A DNA stretch of 64,000 bases. Source: Myxococcales bacterium 68-20 (GTDB lineage: Bacteria; Myxococcota_A; Polyangia; Polyangiales; Polyangiaceae). The notes under the pieces were generated by a model. The model worked only from the letters and a program-made list of their open reading frames with translations, was not told the origin of the DNA and made no database searches. Location: assembly GCA_001899635.1 (NCBI GenBank), contig MKVQ01000026.1:49334-113333 (forward strand), in the 5' to 3' direction. Positions 9,399 through 18,710 of this stretch are shown in pieces; position 1 is the first letter of the stretch; every line of letters starts with the position of its first letter. The position numbers and the translations under genes are program-made.

Positions 9399-9693
9399 GT
9401 GCTCTCGGCGGAGAAAAGGAGCGGGCGCTCGCCGACGACGTGGGAGGCGTCGAGGTCCGTGAGCTCCGTGTCAGCGATCCGCTTTGCGGATCGTCCGCTG
9501 CCATCTCCGGCCGCACGCCCCAGCGACCGACCACGGACCTTACCACAGTCGGGATGGCTATGGTTAGCGTGGAATTCAGTAAGAGCGTCCCAAACGTCGA
9601 AATCGGCTAGCTCATCCTCGCCCCAGGCCCCGACAAGCGCTGCCGCACGGGCGCGCCTCGCCCCGCGTCCCATCCGGGGCACGTCGATTCAGG
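9399..9693. other. Intergenic region upstream of the histidine kinase
   Basis: About 295 bp lie between two leftward genes. Around 9550-9600 the base composition is less GC-rich than the flanks, which would suit a promoter for the kinase gene, but no convincing -35/-10 pair could be fixed. A leftward open frame here (to 9682) has no recognisable domain and looks like chance. Confidence 0.4.
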
Positions 9694-10194
9694 TCACTTG
9701 GCGAGGGACGCGTTGAGGACGACCGAGCCGAGGAACTTCGGCCGGCCGACCTCGTCGACGGTACGTGACGCGGCGATGACGCTCGTCTCGCCGATGAACA
9801 CGCCCAGGAGGGCGGCGTCGACGTTCTGCGCCATCGGCACGGTCGTCGCGTTCTCGGTCACGAGCTTCAGCACCACGATGCAGCGCTTGCCGCGGCTCGT
9901 GATGCTCTGGATCTGGGCGAGCATGCGCCCCATGTCCTTGAGGCCGAGGTTGCGCGCGTCGAAGACCGTGAGCTCCTGGCCGAGCTCGCTTGCGAGGCGG
10001 GCCATGCCATGCGCGATCTCGAGGACCCCATCCGGGTCACGCTTGCTCGAGCCGATGAAGGCGAGCGACTGCCAGTCGTGCTGCTGGCAGCGAAGCCAGA
10101 GGCGCTGCCAGACCGGGTCCATGGTGTTGGACCCGCTCATCATCGAGGAGTAGCCCCCCTCAAACCCCGCGAGGGGATTCGTTCCTTGTGACAT
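9694..10194 (-). CDS. CpsD/BY-kinase-like protein lacking a Walker A motif
   Basis: The protein has ~166 residues from the ATG at 10194 (a longer frame begins at a TTG at 10305). The layout recalls the ATPase domain of CpsD/Wzc bacterial tyrosine kinases: a leading helix (VWQRLWLRCQQ), a beta strand WQSLAFIGSS where a P-loop would follow, a helix ALA-type segment, VFDARN where Walker A' (DxD) would be, and a C-terminal FLGSVVLNA like GVVLN. The P-loop GKST is absent (GSSKRDPDG instead), so ATP hydrolysis is unlikely. A Wzz protein without its own kinase domain is encoded at 16482. The assignment is by eye and uncertain. Confidence 0.6.
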   Translation of the reverse strand: MSQGTNPLAGFEGGYSSMMSGSNTMDPVWQRLWLRCQQHDWQSLAFIGSSKRDPDGVLEIAHGMARLASELGQELTVFDARNLGLKDMGRMLAQIQSITSRGKRCIVVLKLVTENATTVPMAQNVDAALLGVFIGETSVIAASRTVDEVGRPKFLGSVVLNASLAK

Positions 10195-10327
10195 GGGGCG
10201 GGATGAGTCGCTGAGTCGTTTGTTCGAGACAGGCCCGCGAGGCTCCGCACCGTTTTCCTGCGGCTCGGCTCCTCGGTGGACGTCTGTGGGCTCCAGTATA
10301 TCCAAACATGCCTCCGAAAGGCTCGTT

Positions 10328-11029
10328 TCATTCGCGGGCGTACTTTCCCACGATGGTTCCGGCCGCGGTCTTGTGGGTCTGGATGAGGGCGTCGACCTCG
10401 TTCGGGCCCATGGAGACGGCAGCTTGCGGCAGAGCTGCCACCGGGAAGGCGTAGACCGCCAGCTCGTAGTCGTGGGGCGTCCCCGGGGGCGGGCACACGT
10501 TCCCGTAGCCGGCCTGGGGGCCGAAGCTCCAGGCCGTCTGCTTCGATCCGGCGGGGGTCGGCGGTGTCGCCTGATTGGCGATCCCCTGCGGAAGGGAGGT
10601 CGTCGCCGCCGGGATATCCCAGATCACCCAGTGGTAGTTGTCCGGGCCGGGGAGGGAGAGGTCCCGCATGACGACCGCGTAGCTCTGGGTCCCGTCGGGA
10701 GCTTCGCTCCAGGCGAGCGGGATCGACTGGCCGGCGCCGTCGCAGGAATGCACCTTGGGGATGAATGCCCCGTCCGCGAACGCGGCGCTCGTCACCGTGA
10801 GCGGAAGGGTCGCTGCGTCGGGCGCAGGCGATACCGAGTCGGGGGCCGCGTCGCTCGCGCCGGAGGCGTCCGCTACGGGCGTCGAACCATCGAGGGCGCC
10901 GCCGTCTCGAGTCGAGCCGTCTTGCGTCGCGCCGCCGGCGGTGGGTGGCGCGCTGTCATCGTCATCGGACGAGCACGCCGCGGCGACGAGCCCGAAGGCC
11001 ACGAGGCAAGCGAGCACGGCCCTGCGCAT
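10328..11029 (-). CDS. YbhB/YbcL (Raf kinase inhibitor-like) lipoprotein
   Basis: This 233-residue lipoprotein has a signal peptide with lipobox LVAAAC (Cys19), an Asp/Ala/Gly/Thr-rich linker of ~55 residues, and then a PEBP-type domain. Family motifs are visible: SFTS-like LTVTSAAFADGAFIPKVHSC, IPLAWSEAPDGTQSYAVVM, NYHWVIWDIPA and the C-terminal HDYELAVYAF. The family binds anionic ligands such as phospholipid head groups; its bacterial role is not clear. The ATG at 11029 has a gagg ribosome binding site. It is divergent from the CE2 esterase gene. Confidence 0.92.
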   Translation of the reverse strand: MRRAVLACLVAFGLVAAACSSDDDDSAPPTAGGATQDGSTRDGGALDGSTPVADASGASDAAPDSVSPAPDAATLPLTVTSAAFADGAFIPKVHSCDGAGQSIPLAWSEAPDGTQSYAVVMRDLSLPGPDNYHWVIWDIPAATTSLPQGIANQATPPTPAGSKQTAWSFGPQAGYGNVCPPPGTPHDYELAVYAFPVAALPQAAVSMGPNEVDALIQTHKTAAGTIVGKYARE

Positions 11030-11153
11030 GTCGCTTGCCTCAAACAAAGCTCGTGCCGTACGGCTCGAGCTTGAACCGACCGGGGGCCCTTGCCGCATGC
11101 TAGAACATGAAGCGCCGCTCCTTCCGGGGCCGAAGGCGCCCCCTTCTCCAGCC

Positions 11154-12578
11154 ATGTCCCTCTTCCGCTTCCGGACGTTCGCCTGTGTATCGCTGCTCAT
11201 GCTGCCAGCATGCGTGGCTCGGCTTACCGATCGCAACACTCCTAAGGAGAACGGCGGCGTCACCGGTGAGCCGGCGAACTGCGCCGTCGCGAAGCCGCTC
11301 CCGACCGGCGGGCCCGGGGGCGACGCGGCGCCGAAACTCCTCGGCCGCTTCGCGCCCCCGCCGGACTCGCCCGACACGCCGCTGTTCGACTGGTCCGGCA
11401 ACTCCATCACCGTGCGGTTCCAGGGCACGAGCAAGGTCACGGTGAAGCTGCGGCTCACCGGCGATGTCCCGCAGGACCAGATGTTCACGTTCGTCGTCGA
11501 TGGCGTCGCGGCGACACGTCGGATCACGGTGAAGAACGACTCCGCGGGCAACCCGACGCTCGAGCCGCAAGAGGACTACGAGATCGTCAGCCTCGATCCG
11601 AACCAGCCGCACGAGGTCACGATCTACAAGAACACCGAGGCCCAGAAGGGCTCGATCATCTTCAAGGGCTTCGACCTCCACGGCGGCACCGTTCTGCCGC
11701 CGACGCGTCGCCCGCGTCGCATGGAGTTCATCGGCGACTCGATCGTGTGCGGTTACGGCAACGAGGGGAAGAACGCGACGTGTCCCTTCGAGGTCAAGAT
11801 CCGCGACGCGAAGGACGCGCAGGGCAATCCGATCAAGGACGCCAACGGGAACCCCGTGGCGATCACCGTTCCGCTCACGCAGAACCAGTACCTCTCCTTC
11901 ACGTCGATCGCTGCGCGCGAGCTCGCCGCCGACGCCGTCACGACCTGCTGGTCGGGCAAGGGCGTCTACAAGAACTACAAGGAGCGCTACAAGCGCGACC
12001 CCAAGACCAACGAGATCGTTCCCGACGACGACACCTTCACGACCATCCCGGAGCTCTGGGAGACGCGCACCGTCGCCAGTGACTTCCAGGGCTTCAAGTG
12101 GGACTTCGCCCAGGAGAAGCCCGAGGATGTGCCGCAGGTCGTCTTCATCAGCCTCGGCACGAACGACTACTCTCGGGACACGAAGCCGCCGGCCACGGAC
12201 CCGACGAAGCTCTCCGGCGACAACATCCCCGACGGGGACATGAACGATCCCGCCGAGCGCGAGAAGTTCTTCGAGAAGTATCTCGCGCTCGTGAAGAAGG
12301 TCCGGGAGCGCAGGCCCGACGCCCACATCTTCCTCGCCGTGCCGCCGATGCTCACCGACCAGTTCCCGCTCGACAATGCGCGGTCCAACGTCCGCGACGC
12401 GCTCCTCCGCATCGTCGCCGAGCAAGAGCGTGCCGGCGATCGGAAGGTCTATCAGATGGATCTCGTCGAGCAGGGCTTCCGCTACGGCCTCGGCTGCGAC
12501 TACCACCCGAACCTCGAAGTCCACCGCATCATGGCGAGGCAACTCGTCGGAGCCGTCCGGTCCAAAACGTGCTGGTGA
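11154..12578 (+). CDS. CE2-type SGNH esterase lipoprotein
   Basis: This 474-residue lipoprotein has lipobox MLPAC (Cys20). A beta-rich jelly-roll domain (about 60-185, ending FKGFDLHGGTVL) is followed by an SGNH hydrolase domain. Block I is EFIGDSIVCGYGN with nucleophile Ser196, block III is SLGTNDYS, and the catalytic Asp/His region is CDYHPNLEVH near the C-terminus. This two-domain order matches carbohydrate esterase family 2, which removes acetyl groups from polysaccharides. An unusual insertion (DAQGNPIKDANGNP, then a Lys/Asp-rich stretch) lies between blocks I and III. A role in modifying surface or plant/fungal polysaccharide is inferred. Confidence 0.88.
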   Translation: MSLFRFRTFACVSLLMLPACVARLTDRNTPKENGGVTGEPANCAVAKPLPTGGPGGDAAPKLLGRFAPPPDSPDTPLFDWSGNSITVRFQGTSKVTVKLRLTGDVPQDQMFTFVVDGVAATRRITVKNDSAGNPTLEPQEDYEIVSLDPNQPHEVTIYKNTEAQKGSIIFKGFDLHGGTVLPPTRRPRRMEFIGDSIVCGYGNEGKNATCPFEVKIRDAKDAQGNPIKDANGNPVAITVPLTQNQYLSFTSIAARELAADAVTTCWSGKGVYKNYKERYKRDPKTNEIVPDDDTFTTIPELWETRTVASDFQGFKWDFAQEKPEDVPQVVFISLGTNDYSRDTKPPATDPTKLSGDNIPDGDMNDPAEREKFFEKYLALVKKVRERRPDAHIFLAVPPMLTDQFPLDNARSNVRDALLRIVAEQERAGDRKVYQMDLVEQGFRYGLGCDYHPNLEVHRIMARQLVGAVRSKTCW

Positions 12579-12652
12579 GGTAGTGCCTGCCGAAGTCGCG
12601 GGGCGTCGTGCCTCGGGACCCGCGCAGGCGCTGCCCTCGCGAGCCACGTTCG

Positions 12653-14398
12653 ATGACGACCGACAAACGCGACGAGCGCGACGAGCGTGACCGACGTGAC
12701 CAACGCGACCAGACGATCCCCGACGGCGCGGTAGCCGTTCCGAGCGGAGCCGCACTCCGACACCTCCGGACGCCGGCCAGCCTCGAGGTGCTGCAGGAAC
12801 GCGTCAACCAGGCGTACGGCGCCTTCGGCGTGCGGGCGGACGAGGATGTCCTCTACGAGCGGCGCGTCCTCATCGACGACGACTGGAGGTCGACGGCGTG
12901 GCTCATCGCAGGGATCTTTGCGGCCTCGTCGTTCCTCGCCTTCGCGTCTCAGCCGTCGTGGAGCGGCCCCGCCGCGTGGGAGAGCTCGTTCCGGCTCGAC
13001 ACCGTCTTCGTGGTCGTCTGGGGGCCGCTCCTCTACTGGGCGCTGGCCCGCCCGAAGCTGTGGAAGAGCGTCCGCACGTACCTCGTCCTCGCGCTCTGCA
13101 TCGAGTCGTTCAGCGAGACGATGTTCCGGGTGAAAGGCGAGGGCGGCTACTGGGACTCCGTGATGTGGCCCGCGGCCGTCGGCTACTTCGGCACGATCAA
13201 GGAGCTCTCCGGTCTGCCTGGTGCATCGCTGCCCGTGTTCTTCTTCGCCACGGTCGGGCTGCTCTGTCGCGCGGTCTGGGGGAAGAAGCACGCCAACGCC
13301 GCTCGGCCAGCCCCGCCTGGCTTCGCGAGGAACGCGCTCCTTCTTTTCCTCGGGACGCTCGCCGTCGTCTCCGCGTTGGGCGTTGCCCGGGGAGGGCAGG
13401 TCGACTGGGCGTTCCGCCAGACCGTCCACTTGCTGCAGTTGCCGCTCGTCGGCCTGCTCTTCCTCTACGCGCTCCGCGTGCCGGAGGATCTCGCCGCGGT
13501 CGGGACGGCCTACGTGCTCGTGGCGGTCGCTCGCAGTCTGCTCGTCGTCTACGTCTACGTCGGCGTCTGCATCCCGAACGGGATCACGGAGCTGCCCGGG
13601 AAGCCGGAGTGGTGCACGACCCACTCGGACACCGTGCTGTTCGTGAGCGCGCTCGTGATCCTGCTCACGCACGCCCTCGAGCAACGCACGCGGAAGGTGA
13701 CGATCCGCGCCCTCGCGTTCGGGGCGGTGATCCTCCTCGGCGTCGTCCTCAACAACCGCCGTCTCGCGTTCGTCAGCCTCGCGATCGCGCCGCTCGTGAT
13801 CTATCTCGCGCTCGATCCGAGCAGGCGAAAGCGGCGGGTCACGATGGCGCTGGGCATCGCGGTGCCGCTCCTCGTCGGATACGTGCTCGTGGGGGCCGAC
13901 GTCACGTCGGACTCCGCGCTCCTGAAGCCCGCGAAGAGCATCGCGTCGGTGCTCGACCAACGGGACTCGTCGTCGATCTCGCGCGACATCGAGAACGAGA
14001 ACCTGATCTTCACGCTGGGACAGGCCCCATTGGTACCGCCCGGCTTCGGGCATGAGTACGAGTTCTCGCCGGCCAACCCGCCGGTCGACCTGAGCGAGGT
14101 CTTCCAGAGCTACCGTCTCATCGCGCACAACGGGGTGCTCTGGCTCTGGTCGATCGCGGGCGTGATCGGCTTCACGCTGCTCTGGTCGGTGTACCCGCTG
14201 GCCGGGACCCTGGCGCTGAGAGGCTACCGCGTCGCAGAGACGGCCATCGAGCGCTCGGCCGCGCTGGCCTCCCTCGGCGGCGTCGCGGTCTGCGTCGTCC
14301 AGATCTGGGGCGATCAGGGCTTCAGCAGCTACATGACGCTCGTCACCTTCGGCGTCTGCTTCGCCGTAGCGTCGCGCCTCGCCGTGCGTAGGGTCTGA
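12653..14398 (+). CDS. O-antigen ligase/polymerase-like membrane protein
   Basis: This 581-residue protein has about a dozen hydrophobic segments and the general layout of Wzy/WaaL-type enzymes. The periplasmic loop before the last helices carries the region expected for polymer transfer (SYRLIAHNGVLWLW), resembling the HNxxL motif of the Wzy_C family. The N-terminus is a very charged Asp/Arg/Glu repeat (DKRDERDERDRRDQRDQ) and then a ~60-residue cytosolic part. It is followed by a kinase and Wzz on the same strand. Polymerase or ligase cannot be separated from the sequence alone. Confidence 0.82.
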   Translation: MTTDKRDERDERDRRDQRDQTIPDGAVAVPSGAALRHLRTPASLEVLQERVNQAYGAFGVRADEDVLYERRVLIDDDWRSTAWLIAGIFAASSFLAFASQPSWSGPAAWESSFRLDTVFVVVWGPLLYWALARPKLWKSVRTYLVLALCIESFSETMFRVKGEGGYWDSVMWPAAVGYFGTIKELSGLPGASLPVFFFATVGLLCRAVWGKKHANAARPAPPGFARNALLLFLGTLAVVSALGVARGGQVDWAFRQTVHLLQLPLVGLLFLYALRVPEDLAAVGTAYVLVAVARSLLVVYVYVGVCIPNGITELPGKPEWCTTHSDTVLFVSALVILLTHALEQRTRKVTIRALAFGAVILLGVVLNNRRLAFVSLAIAPLVIYLALDPSRRKRRVTMALGIAVPLLVGYVLVGADVTSDSALLKPAKSIASVLDQRDSSSISRDIENENLIFTLGQAPLVPPGFGHEYEFSPANPPVDLSEVFQSYRLIAHNGVLWLWSIAGVIGFTLLWSVYPLAGTLALRGYRVAETAIERSAALASLGGVAVCVVQIWGDQGFSSYMTLVTFGVCFAVASRLAVRRV

Positions 14399-14605
14399 AG
14401 CCACCGAACGGCCTCGGCCCCCCCGAGGCGACCACGATCCGGCGGCCGTTTCGGCGCGAGTCGAAGGCCGGTGGTCGGGGCGCGAGCCCGGAGCCGGAGC
14501 CCGAGCTCTTCCATAAGTTCCTAGAAAAGTATGCCGTCACCGTAACGCCGCGGCGCGCGCACCACGGCTCTCGGCATCAGTCGTGCTAACGTTCGGGCCT
14601 AGGCT

Positions 14606-16411
14606 ATGAGTGACCCGGCCGAACGGCGCATCGGAACTGTCATCGCCGGGAAGTGGCGTGTGGATTCGCTCCTCGGCTCTGGCTCGATGGCGGCCGTCTA
14701 CGCCGTGACGCACCGCAACGGCGCCCGTGCCGCGCTCAAGATCCTGCACCCTTCGCTCTGCGCCGACGAGGCCGTGTGCGAGCGCTTTCTCGGCGAGGGC
14801 TATCTCACCAACTCGGTGAAACACGCGGGCATCGTCCGGGTCCTCGACGACGGCGTCACCGACGACGGCTGCGTCTTCCTGGTGATGGACCTGCTCGAGG
14901 GAAAGACGCTCGAGGCGCTCCGGCAGGACCGAGGAGGTCAGATCGACCTCGTCGAGGTCCTCGACATCGCGGACAAGCTGATGGATGCGCTCCACTCCGT
15001 CCATCAGGCGGGCATCATCCATCGAGATCTCAAGCCTCAGAACGTCTTCATCTGCGACGACGGTTCGGTGAAGCTGCTCGACTTCGGCGTGGCTCGCCTC
15101 CGCGACGGCGGCACCAAGAGCAAGCTGTCGATGTTTGGGCTCGTGCTCGGGACGCCGTCGTTCATGTCGCCGGAGCAGGCGCTCGGAGCACGCGACAAGG
15201 TCGATCATCGATCCGACATCTGGTCGCTCGGCGCGACGCTGTTCACTGCGCTCACCGGTCAGACGGTTCACCTGGGGCCTCATGTCCAGGCGAAGCTGCT
15301 CGCTGCCGCAACCGTCAAGGCGCGCTCGATCGCGCTCGTGAAGCAGGACCTGCCGGTGCCGATCGCCGGCGCGATCGACACCGCGCTTCGGTTCAAAACG
15401 GAAGATCGCTGGCAGTCCGTCGACGCGTTCAAGCGTGCCCTCCGCGAGGCCCGGTTGCAGCTCGGCCTCGGCAAGCCGCAAAGCATCCCCCCTCCGGGCT
15501 GGCTCGACTCGTCCGGGGACATCGTCGCGCAGCTCGGTGCCGGCGAAGCCGGGCCCTACGCCCTCGGCGCTGCGAGCAATGCGCCGCCGGCCCCGAACAA
15601 CGACGGGCGAAAGCTCTCCGCAGGGCCTGGCGGGACCTTCATCGGCGTCGGCTCGCTGGTTCCCGAAGACGATGTCCCGAAGACGATTCGCGACATCCCG
15701 TTCGGGACGCCGGGCCTGCCGGCCTTCGGACCGGAAGTCCTGCCGACCCCTGCGCATGTTGCACCGCCCGCCGTCGTCGTCGCCGGCGGTGCGAGCGTTC
15801 CAGTGGGCGCGCGTCCCGACGGGCAAGGTGAGGGGAGCTATCCGGCGGTCGGCAGCACGGTGAAGCCGGACCACGACGAGAGGCTCATGGCGCAGGTGGG
15901 CGCGCGCCGCTCCAGCTCCGGCGCCGGCGTCTGGGTCGTGGGCGGCGTGCTCGCCCTCGCCGCGGTGTCGGGCGTTGCCTTCTTCGCCATCAAGCGCCCC
16001 GCCGGAAGCCAGGTGCAGGCCGTCACGTCCGCGGAACCGCCGCTCGCTTCTTCCTCCGCGTCGATCAGCGCGGCGACCGCGGAGCCGCCGAGCGAGGCGC
16101 CGCGCGCGGCGCCGGTCGAGGTGCCGGACCCGACACCCGTGCCCGTGATCGAAGTCGAGGACCTGGTGCACGACGCGTCAGTCACGACGCCGTCGCCGGC
16201 GAAGACGTCCGTCACGACGCCCCCGTCGGTTCGCACGGGGCAGGCCGCTCCGCAGGGGCCTGTCGTGCGAACGCCGAAGACCGCGGCGGTTGCGCAGTCG
16301 GCGCGCGCCCCCGAACCGCCTGCCGACGGCGAGCCGAGCCCCTCTGCGACGCCGCAAGGGGAGGCGCCGGTGCCCACTCTTCCCCCGGACCCATTCGGGA
16401 CCCCCGATTGA
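14606..16411 (+). CDS. Membrane-anchored Ser/Thr protein kinase
   Basis: This 601-residue Hanks-type kinase has Gly-rich loop LLGSGSMAAVY, Lys45 (AALKIL), catalytic loop IIHRDLKPQN with Asp141, DFG at 159-161 and GTPSFMSPE. All key residues are canonical, so an active enzyme is expected. A Pro/Ala-rich linker (~290-435) leads to one membrane helix (441-462) and a Pro/Thr/Ser-rich outer tail with no recognised sensor. It sits between the O-antigen ligase-like gene and wzz, 70 nt before the latter, so co-transcription with wzz is likely and regulation of polysaccharide assembly is possible. Confidence 0.94.
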   Translation: MSDPAERRIGTVIAGKWRVDSLLGSGSMAAVYAVTHRNGARAALKILHPSLCADEAVCERFLGEGYLTNSVKHAGIVRVLDDGVTDDGCVFLVMDLLEGKTLEALRQDRGGQIDLVEVLDIADKLMDALHSVHQAGIIHRDLKPQNVFICDDGSVKLLDFGVARLRDGGTKSKLSMFGLVLGTPSFMSPEQALGARDKVDHRSDIWSLGATLFTALTGQTVHLGPHVQAKLLAAATVKARSIALVKQDLPVPIAGAIDTALRFKTEDRWQSVDAFKRALREARLQLGLGKPQSIPPPGWLDSSGDIVAQLGAGEAGPYALGAASNAPPAPNNDGRKLSAGPGGTFIGVGSLVPEDDVPKTIRDIPFGTPGLPAFGPEVLPTPAHVAPPAVVVAGGASVPVGARPDGQGEGSYPAVGSTVKPDHDERLMAQVGARRSSSGAGVWVVGGVLALAAVSGVAFFAIKRPAGSQVQAVTSAEPPLASSSASISAATAEPPSEAPRAAPVEVPDPTPVPVIEVEDLVHDASVTTPSPAKTSVTTPPSVRTGQAAPQGPVVRTPKTAAVAQSARAPEPPADGEPSPSATPQGEAPVPTLPPDPFGTPD

Positions 16412-16481
16412 ATCCGCACTCGCACATTCTGGGGATGGTCGGAGGGACTCCGGCTAAGCTGCTCAGACAAGGCTCATAGCG

Positions 16482-18014
16482 ATGGCTCGAATCGAAGAAG
16501 CAACACTCTTTCGACCCGATCCGAAGCTCCAGTACCCGGGCACGTCCCGCAGCGGCGGTGGAGGTGGCGGTGGTGGTGGGCGCGGCGGTGGACGCGACGA
16601 CGACGACGACGACGGGCCGAACATCGCGGTCAAAGAGCGCGTCGCTGAGGCGGCGCGATCGGCGAAGCGCCGCAAGGGCCTCTCCTTCGTCGTCGTGATG
16701 ATCTGCGGAGCCCTCACGGTGCTCGGTGCGATCTTCGCGCCCCGCAACTACGAGGTCGAAGCGCGCCTCCTCGTCCAGCGCACGCAGGTGATCACGGGTG
16801 CTCAGACGCAGCAGCTCTCTCCCGAAGAGATGCGCAACGTCGCCAAGGAGTACGAAGAGCAGGTGATGGCGAAGGACAACATCATCGCCATCGTCCGCCA
16901 GAAGAACCTCGTGTCCCGGTGGGACGACATGCGGCAGCCGCACCGTCGGCTCATCGACAAGATCAACCGCAAGCTCGGGAAGGCTCCGCCGACCGACGAC
17001 GAGAAGTACGACGCGCTCGTCACCAACATCCAGCACCGCCTCAAGGTGTGGGTCGACGCAACGACGGTGACGATCCGGCTCGAGTGGGCCGAGCCCGAGG
17101 CCGCGCGCGACATGGTCGACGCGGCGGTGAAGAACTTCCTCGAGGCGCGCTTCCAGTCCGAGGTCGGCGTCATCCCCGAGCGCATCAAGATCCTCGAGGC
17201 CGGCGTCACGCAGGCGCACAAGGATCTCGAGGTCTCCGCCGCCGAGCTCGTTCGCCAGCAGAAGCTCGCGAATCCGAAGGAGCGGGTGAACATCGTCATC
17301 CCGAACCTTCCTCAGGGCGTGAGGGACGTCGGGCGCGAAGAGCCCGCCGATCCCGTGCTCAAGGCGCGGCTCGACACCGTCCGGCAGCAGATCGCCGTGC
17401 TCCAGGAGGCGAAGCTCCGACGTGAGGCGGAGCTGAACCAGGAGCTCCTCCAGAAGCGCCAGACGCTCGCGGAAGGGCACCCCGAGGTCATCGCGCTCAA
17501 GCAGACGCTCGATGCGTCGCGGGCCGACCCGCCGCAGCTGGCGCGCCTGAAGGCTGAGGAGCGCGAGCTCCTGAACGACATCGCCGCCAAGCAGCGCGCC
17601 GCCGCCGAGGCTCGCGCCAACGAGCCGAAGCCCGCCGCCCGCGTGGCCACGCCGACGCCGGTGGTCGAAGCGCCGATCGCCGGTACCACGAAGAGCGTCC
17701 AGGACGCGCAGGTGCAGTTCGATACCGTCACCCGCAAGTACTCCGAGCTCGTCACCCAGCTCGATGCCGCGCGCAGCGGCCTTCAGCTCGAGGAGGCCGC
17801 GTTCAAGAACCGCTACAAGGTGGTTCACCCCGCCGAGGTGCCGGCAGGACCGAAGCGCCCCGTCGGCCTCATCGCGATCGCGATCGGCGTCCTCTCCACG
17901 ATCGCGGCGGTCCTTGCGGTCGCTTCGCTGGCGGATCGGTTCTCGGGGATCTTCTTCGAGCCCCGCGACGTCCGCGATCGGCTCGGCCTGCCCGTCTTCG
18001 CGACATTCTCCTAG
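16482..18014 (+). CDS. Wzz-type polysaccharide chain-length protein without kinase domain
   Basis: This 510-residue inner-membrane protein has helices near both ends (FVVVMICGALTVLGAIFA; LIAIAIGVLSTIAAVLAVASL) flanking a large periplasmic domain. After the first helix comes the Wzz signature (NYEVEARLLVQRTQV), followed by long coiled-coil segments and the Pro-rich motif before the second helix (VVHPAEVPAGPKRPVG). The cytosolic N-terminus carries a nine-Gly tract and a six-Asp tract. No Walker-type tyrosine-kinase domain follows, so it is Wzz/PCP-like, unlike Wzc. Any kinase partner would be separate. Confidence 0.92.
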   Translation: MARIEEATLFRPDPKLQYPGTSRSGGGGGGGGGRGGGRDDDDDDGPNIAVKERVAEAARSAKRRKGLSFVVVMICGALTVLGAIFAPRNYEVEARLLVQRTQVITGAQTQQLSPEEMRNVAKEYEEQVMAKDNIIAIVRQKNLVSRWDDMRQPHRRLIDKINRKLGKAPPTDDEKYDALVTNIQHRLKVWVDATTVTIRLEWAEPEAARDMVDAAVKNFLEARFQSEVGVIPERIKILEAGVTQAHKDLEVSAAELVRQQKLANPKERVNIVIPNLPQGVRDVGREEPADPVLKARLDTVRQQIAVLQEAKLRREAELNQELLQKRQTLAEGHPEVIALKQTLDASRADPPQLARLKAEERELLNDIAAKQRAAAEARANEPKPAARVATPTPVVEAPIAGTTKSVQDAQVQFDTVTRKYSELVTQLDAARSGLQLEEAAFKNRYKVVHPAEVPAGPKRPVGLIAIAIGVLSTIAAVLAVASLADRFSGIFFEPRDVRDRLGLPVFATFS

Positions 18015-18092
18015 CCCGGGCTAGCGAAGCGGTCCGTCCGCCGCCGCCGCCCGCGGCCGCGGGCCGTGTGAACGAAGGGTGACGACAAAACG

Positions 18093-18127
18093 ACGAAGGC
18101 AGAGTGGTCGGACCGCTCTGCCTTCGT
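18093..18127 (-). terminator. Intrinsic terminator between convergent genes
   Basis: A 16-bp stem (acgaaggcagag arm with its complement, one G-T type mismatch) closes on a 3-nt loop. Read leftward, the stem is followed by a four-T run at 18087-18090, so it should end transcription of the histone-like gene. It may also serve the rightward Wzz transcript. Confidence 0.8.
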
Positions 18128-18149
18128 TCTCGTGTGGGCCGTGCCCGCT

Positions 18150-18710
18150 TCAGCGCGAAGCGCGCTTGGTGCCACGCTTTGTCGTGCGCTTGGTGGCGCC
18201 GCGCTTCGTCGTGCGCTTCACCGTCGCGCGCTTCGGCCTCGTCGTGCGCTTCGCGCTGACGCGGCTGGTCGTCGCGGCTCGACGGGCCGTTTGCGTGGGC
18301 TTCTTGGTGATTCGCGAGACCTTCGCGGCTGCCCGCTTCGTGGTGGCGCGCTTCGTCCCTGCCGCGCGCTTCGTGGTGGCGCGCTTCGCCCCGGCCGCCC
18401 GGCGGGGCGTGGCGCGGATGCCAGCCTTCGCGGCCGCCGTCTCGCGCGCGATCAGCTTCGAGAAGCGCGTGTTCGGCTGATGGACGAAGGCGAGCTTCTT
18501 CTTGTCGAACCACTTGAACCAGTCGTCCCAGGACAGCTTCCCGAGCGTCTCGACCCCGCTGAAACCTGGGAAGTCGATGCGAAGAATCCCAGGATCGTTG
18601 CCGCGTCCGGTCCCTTTCACGTGGGCCGGCCACCCGCCCTTCGACTCGACCCAGCGGCGGATCTCTTCGCGGTTGGTGGTGGTCCGCGTCGTCGTTTGTG
18701 CTCTTGCCAT
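18150..18710 (-). CDS. Histone-H1-like Lys/Arg-rich protein with conserved N-terminal domain
   Basis: This 186-residue protein has two parts. Residues ~12-95 form a small globular domain (EEIRRWVESKGGWPAHVKGT, then GILRIDFPGFSG and LSWDDWFKWFDKKKLAFVHQ) of a type seen in many bacterial hypothetical proteins. Residues ~100-186 are an Ala/Lys/Arg/Thr tail with repeated KRATTKRAA and KRTTKRGATK units, like histone H1 and AlgP/Hc1 tails. It probably binds DNA or RNA electrostatically. The ATG at 18710 has a good aaggag ribosome binding site; the longer upstream frame lacks similarity. An intrinsic terminator lies after its stop. Confidence 0.85.
   Translation of the reverse strand: MARAQTTTRTTTNREEIRRWVESKGGWPAHVKGTGRGNDPGILRIDFPGFSGVETLGKLSWDDWFKWFDKKKLAFVHQPNTRFSKLIARETAAAKAGIRATPRRAAGAKRATTKRAAGTKRATTKRAAAKVSRITKKPTQTARRAATTSRVSAKRTTRPKRATVKRTTKRGATKRTTKRGTKRASR

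Noticed and set aside
9380..9682. Leftward 100-codon frame upstream of the hybrid histidine kinase
   Set aside because: It overlaps the kinase start and has no family feature; the region is more likely a promoter.
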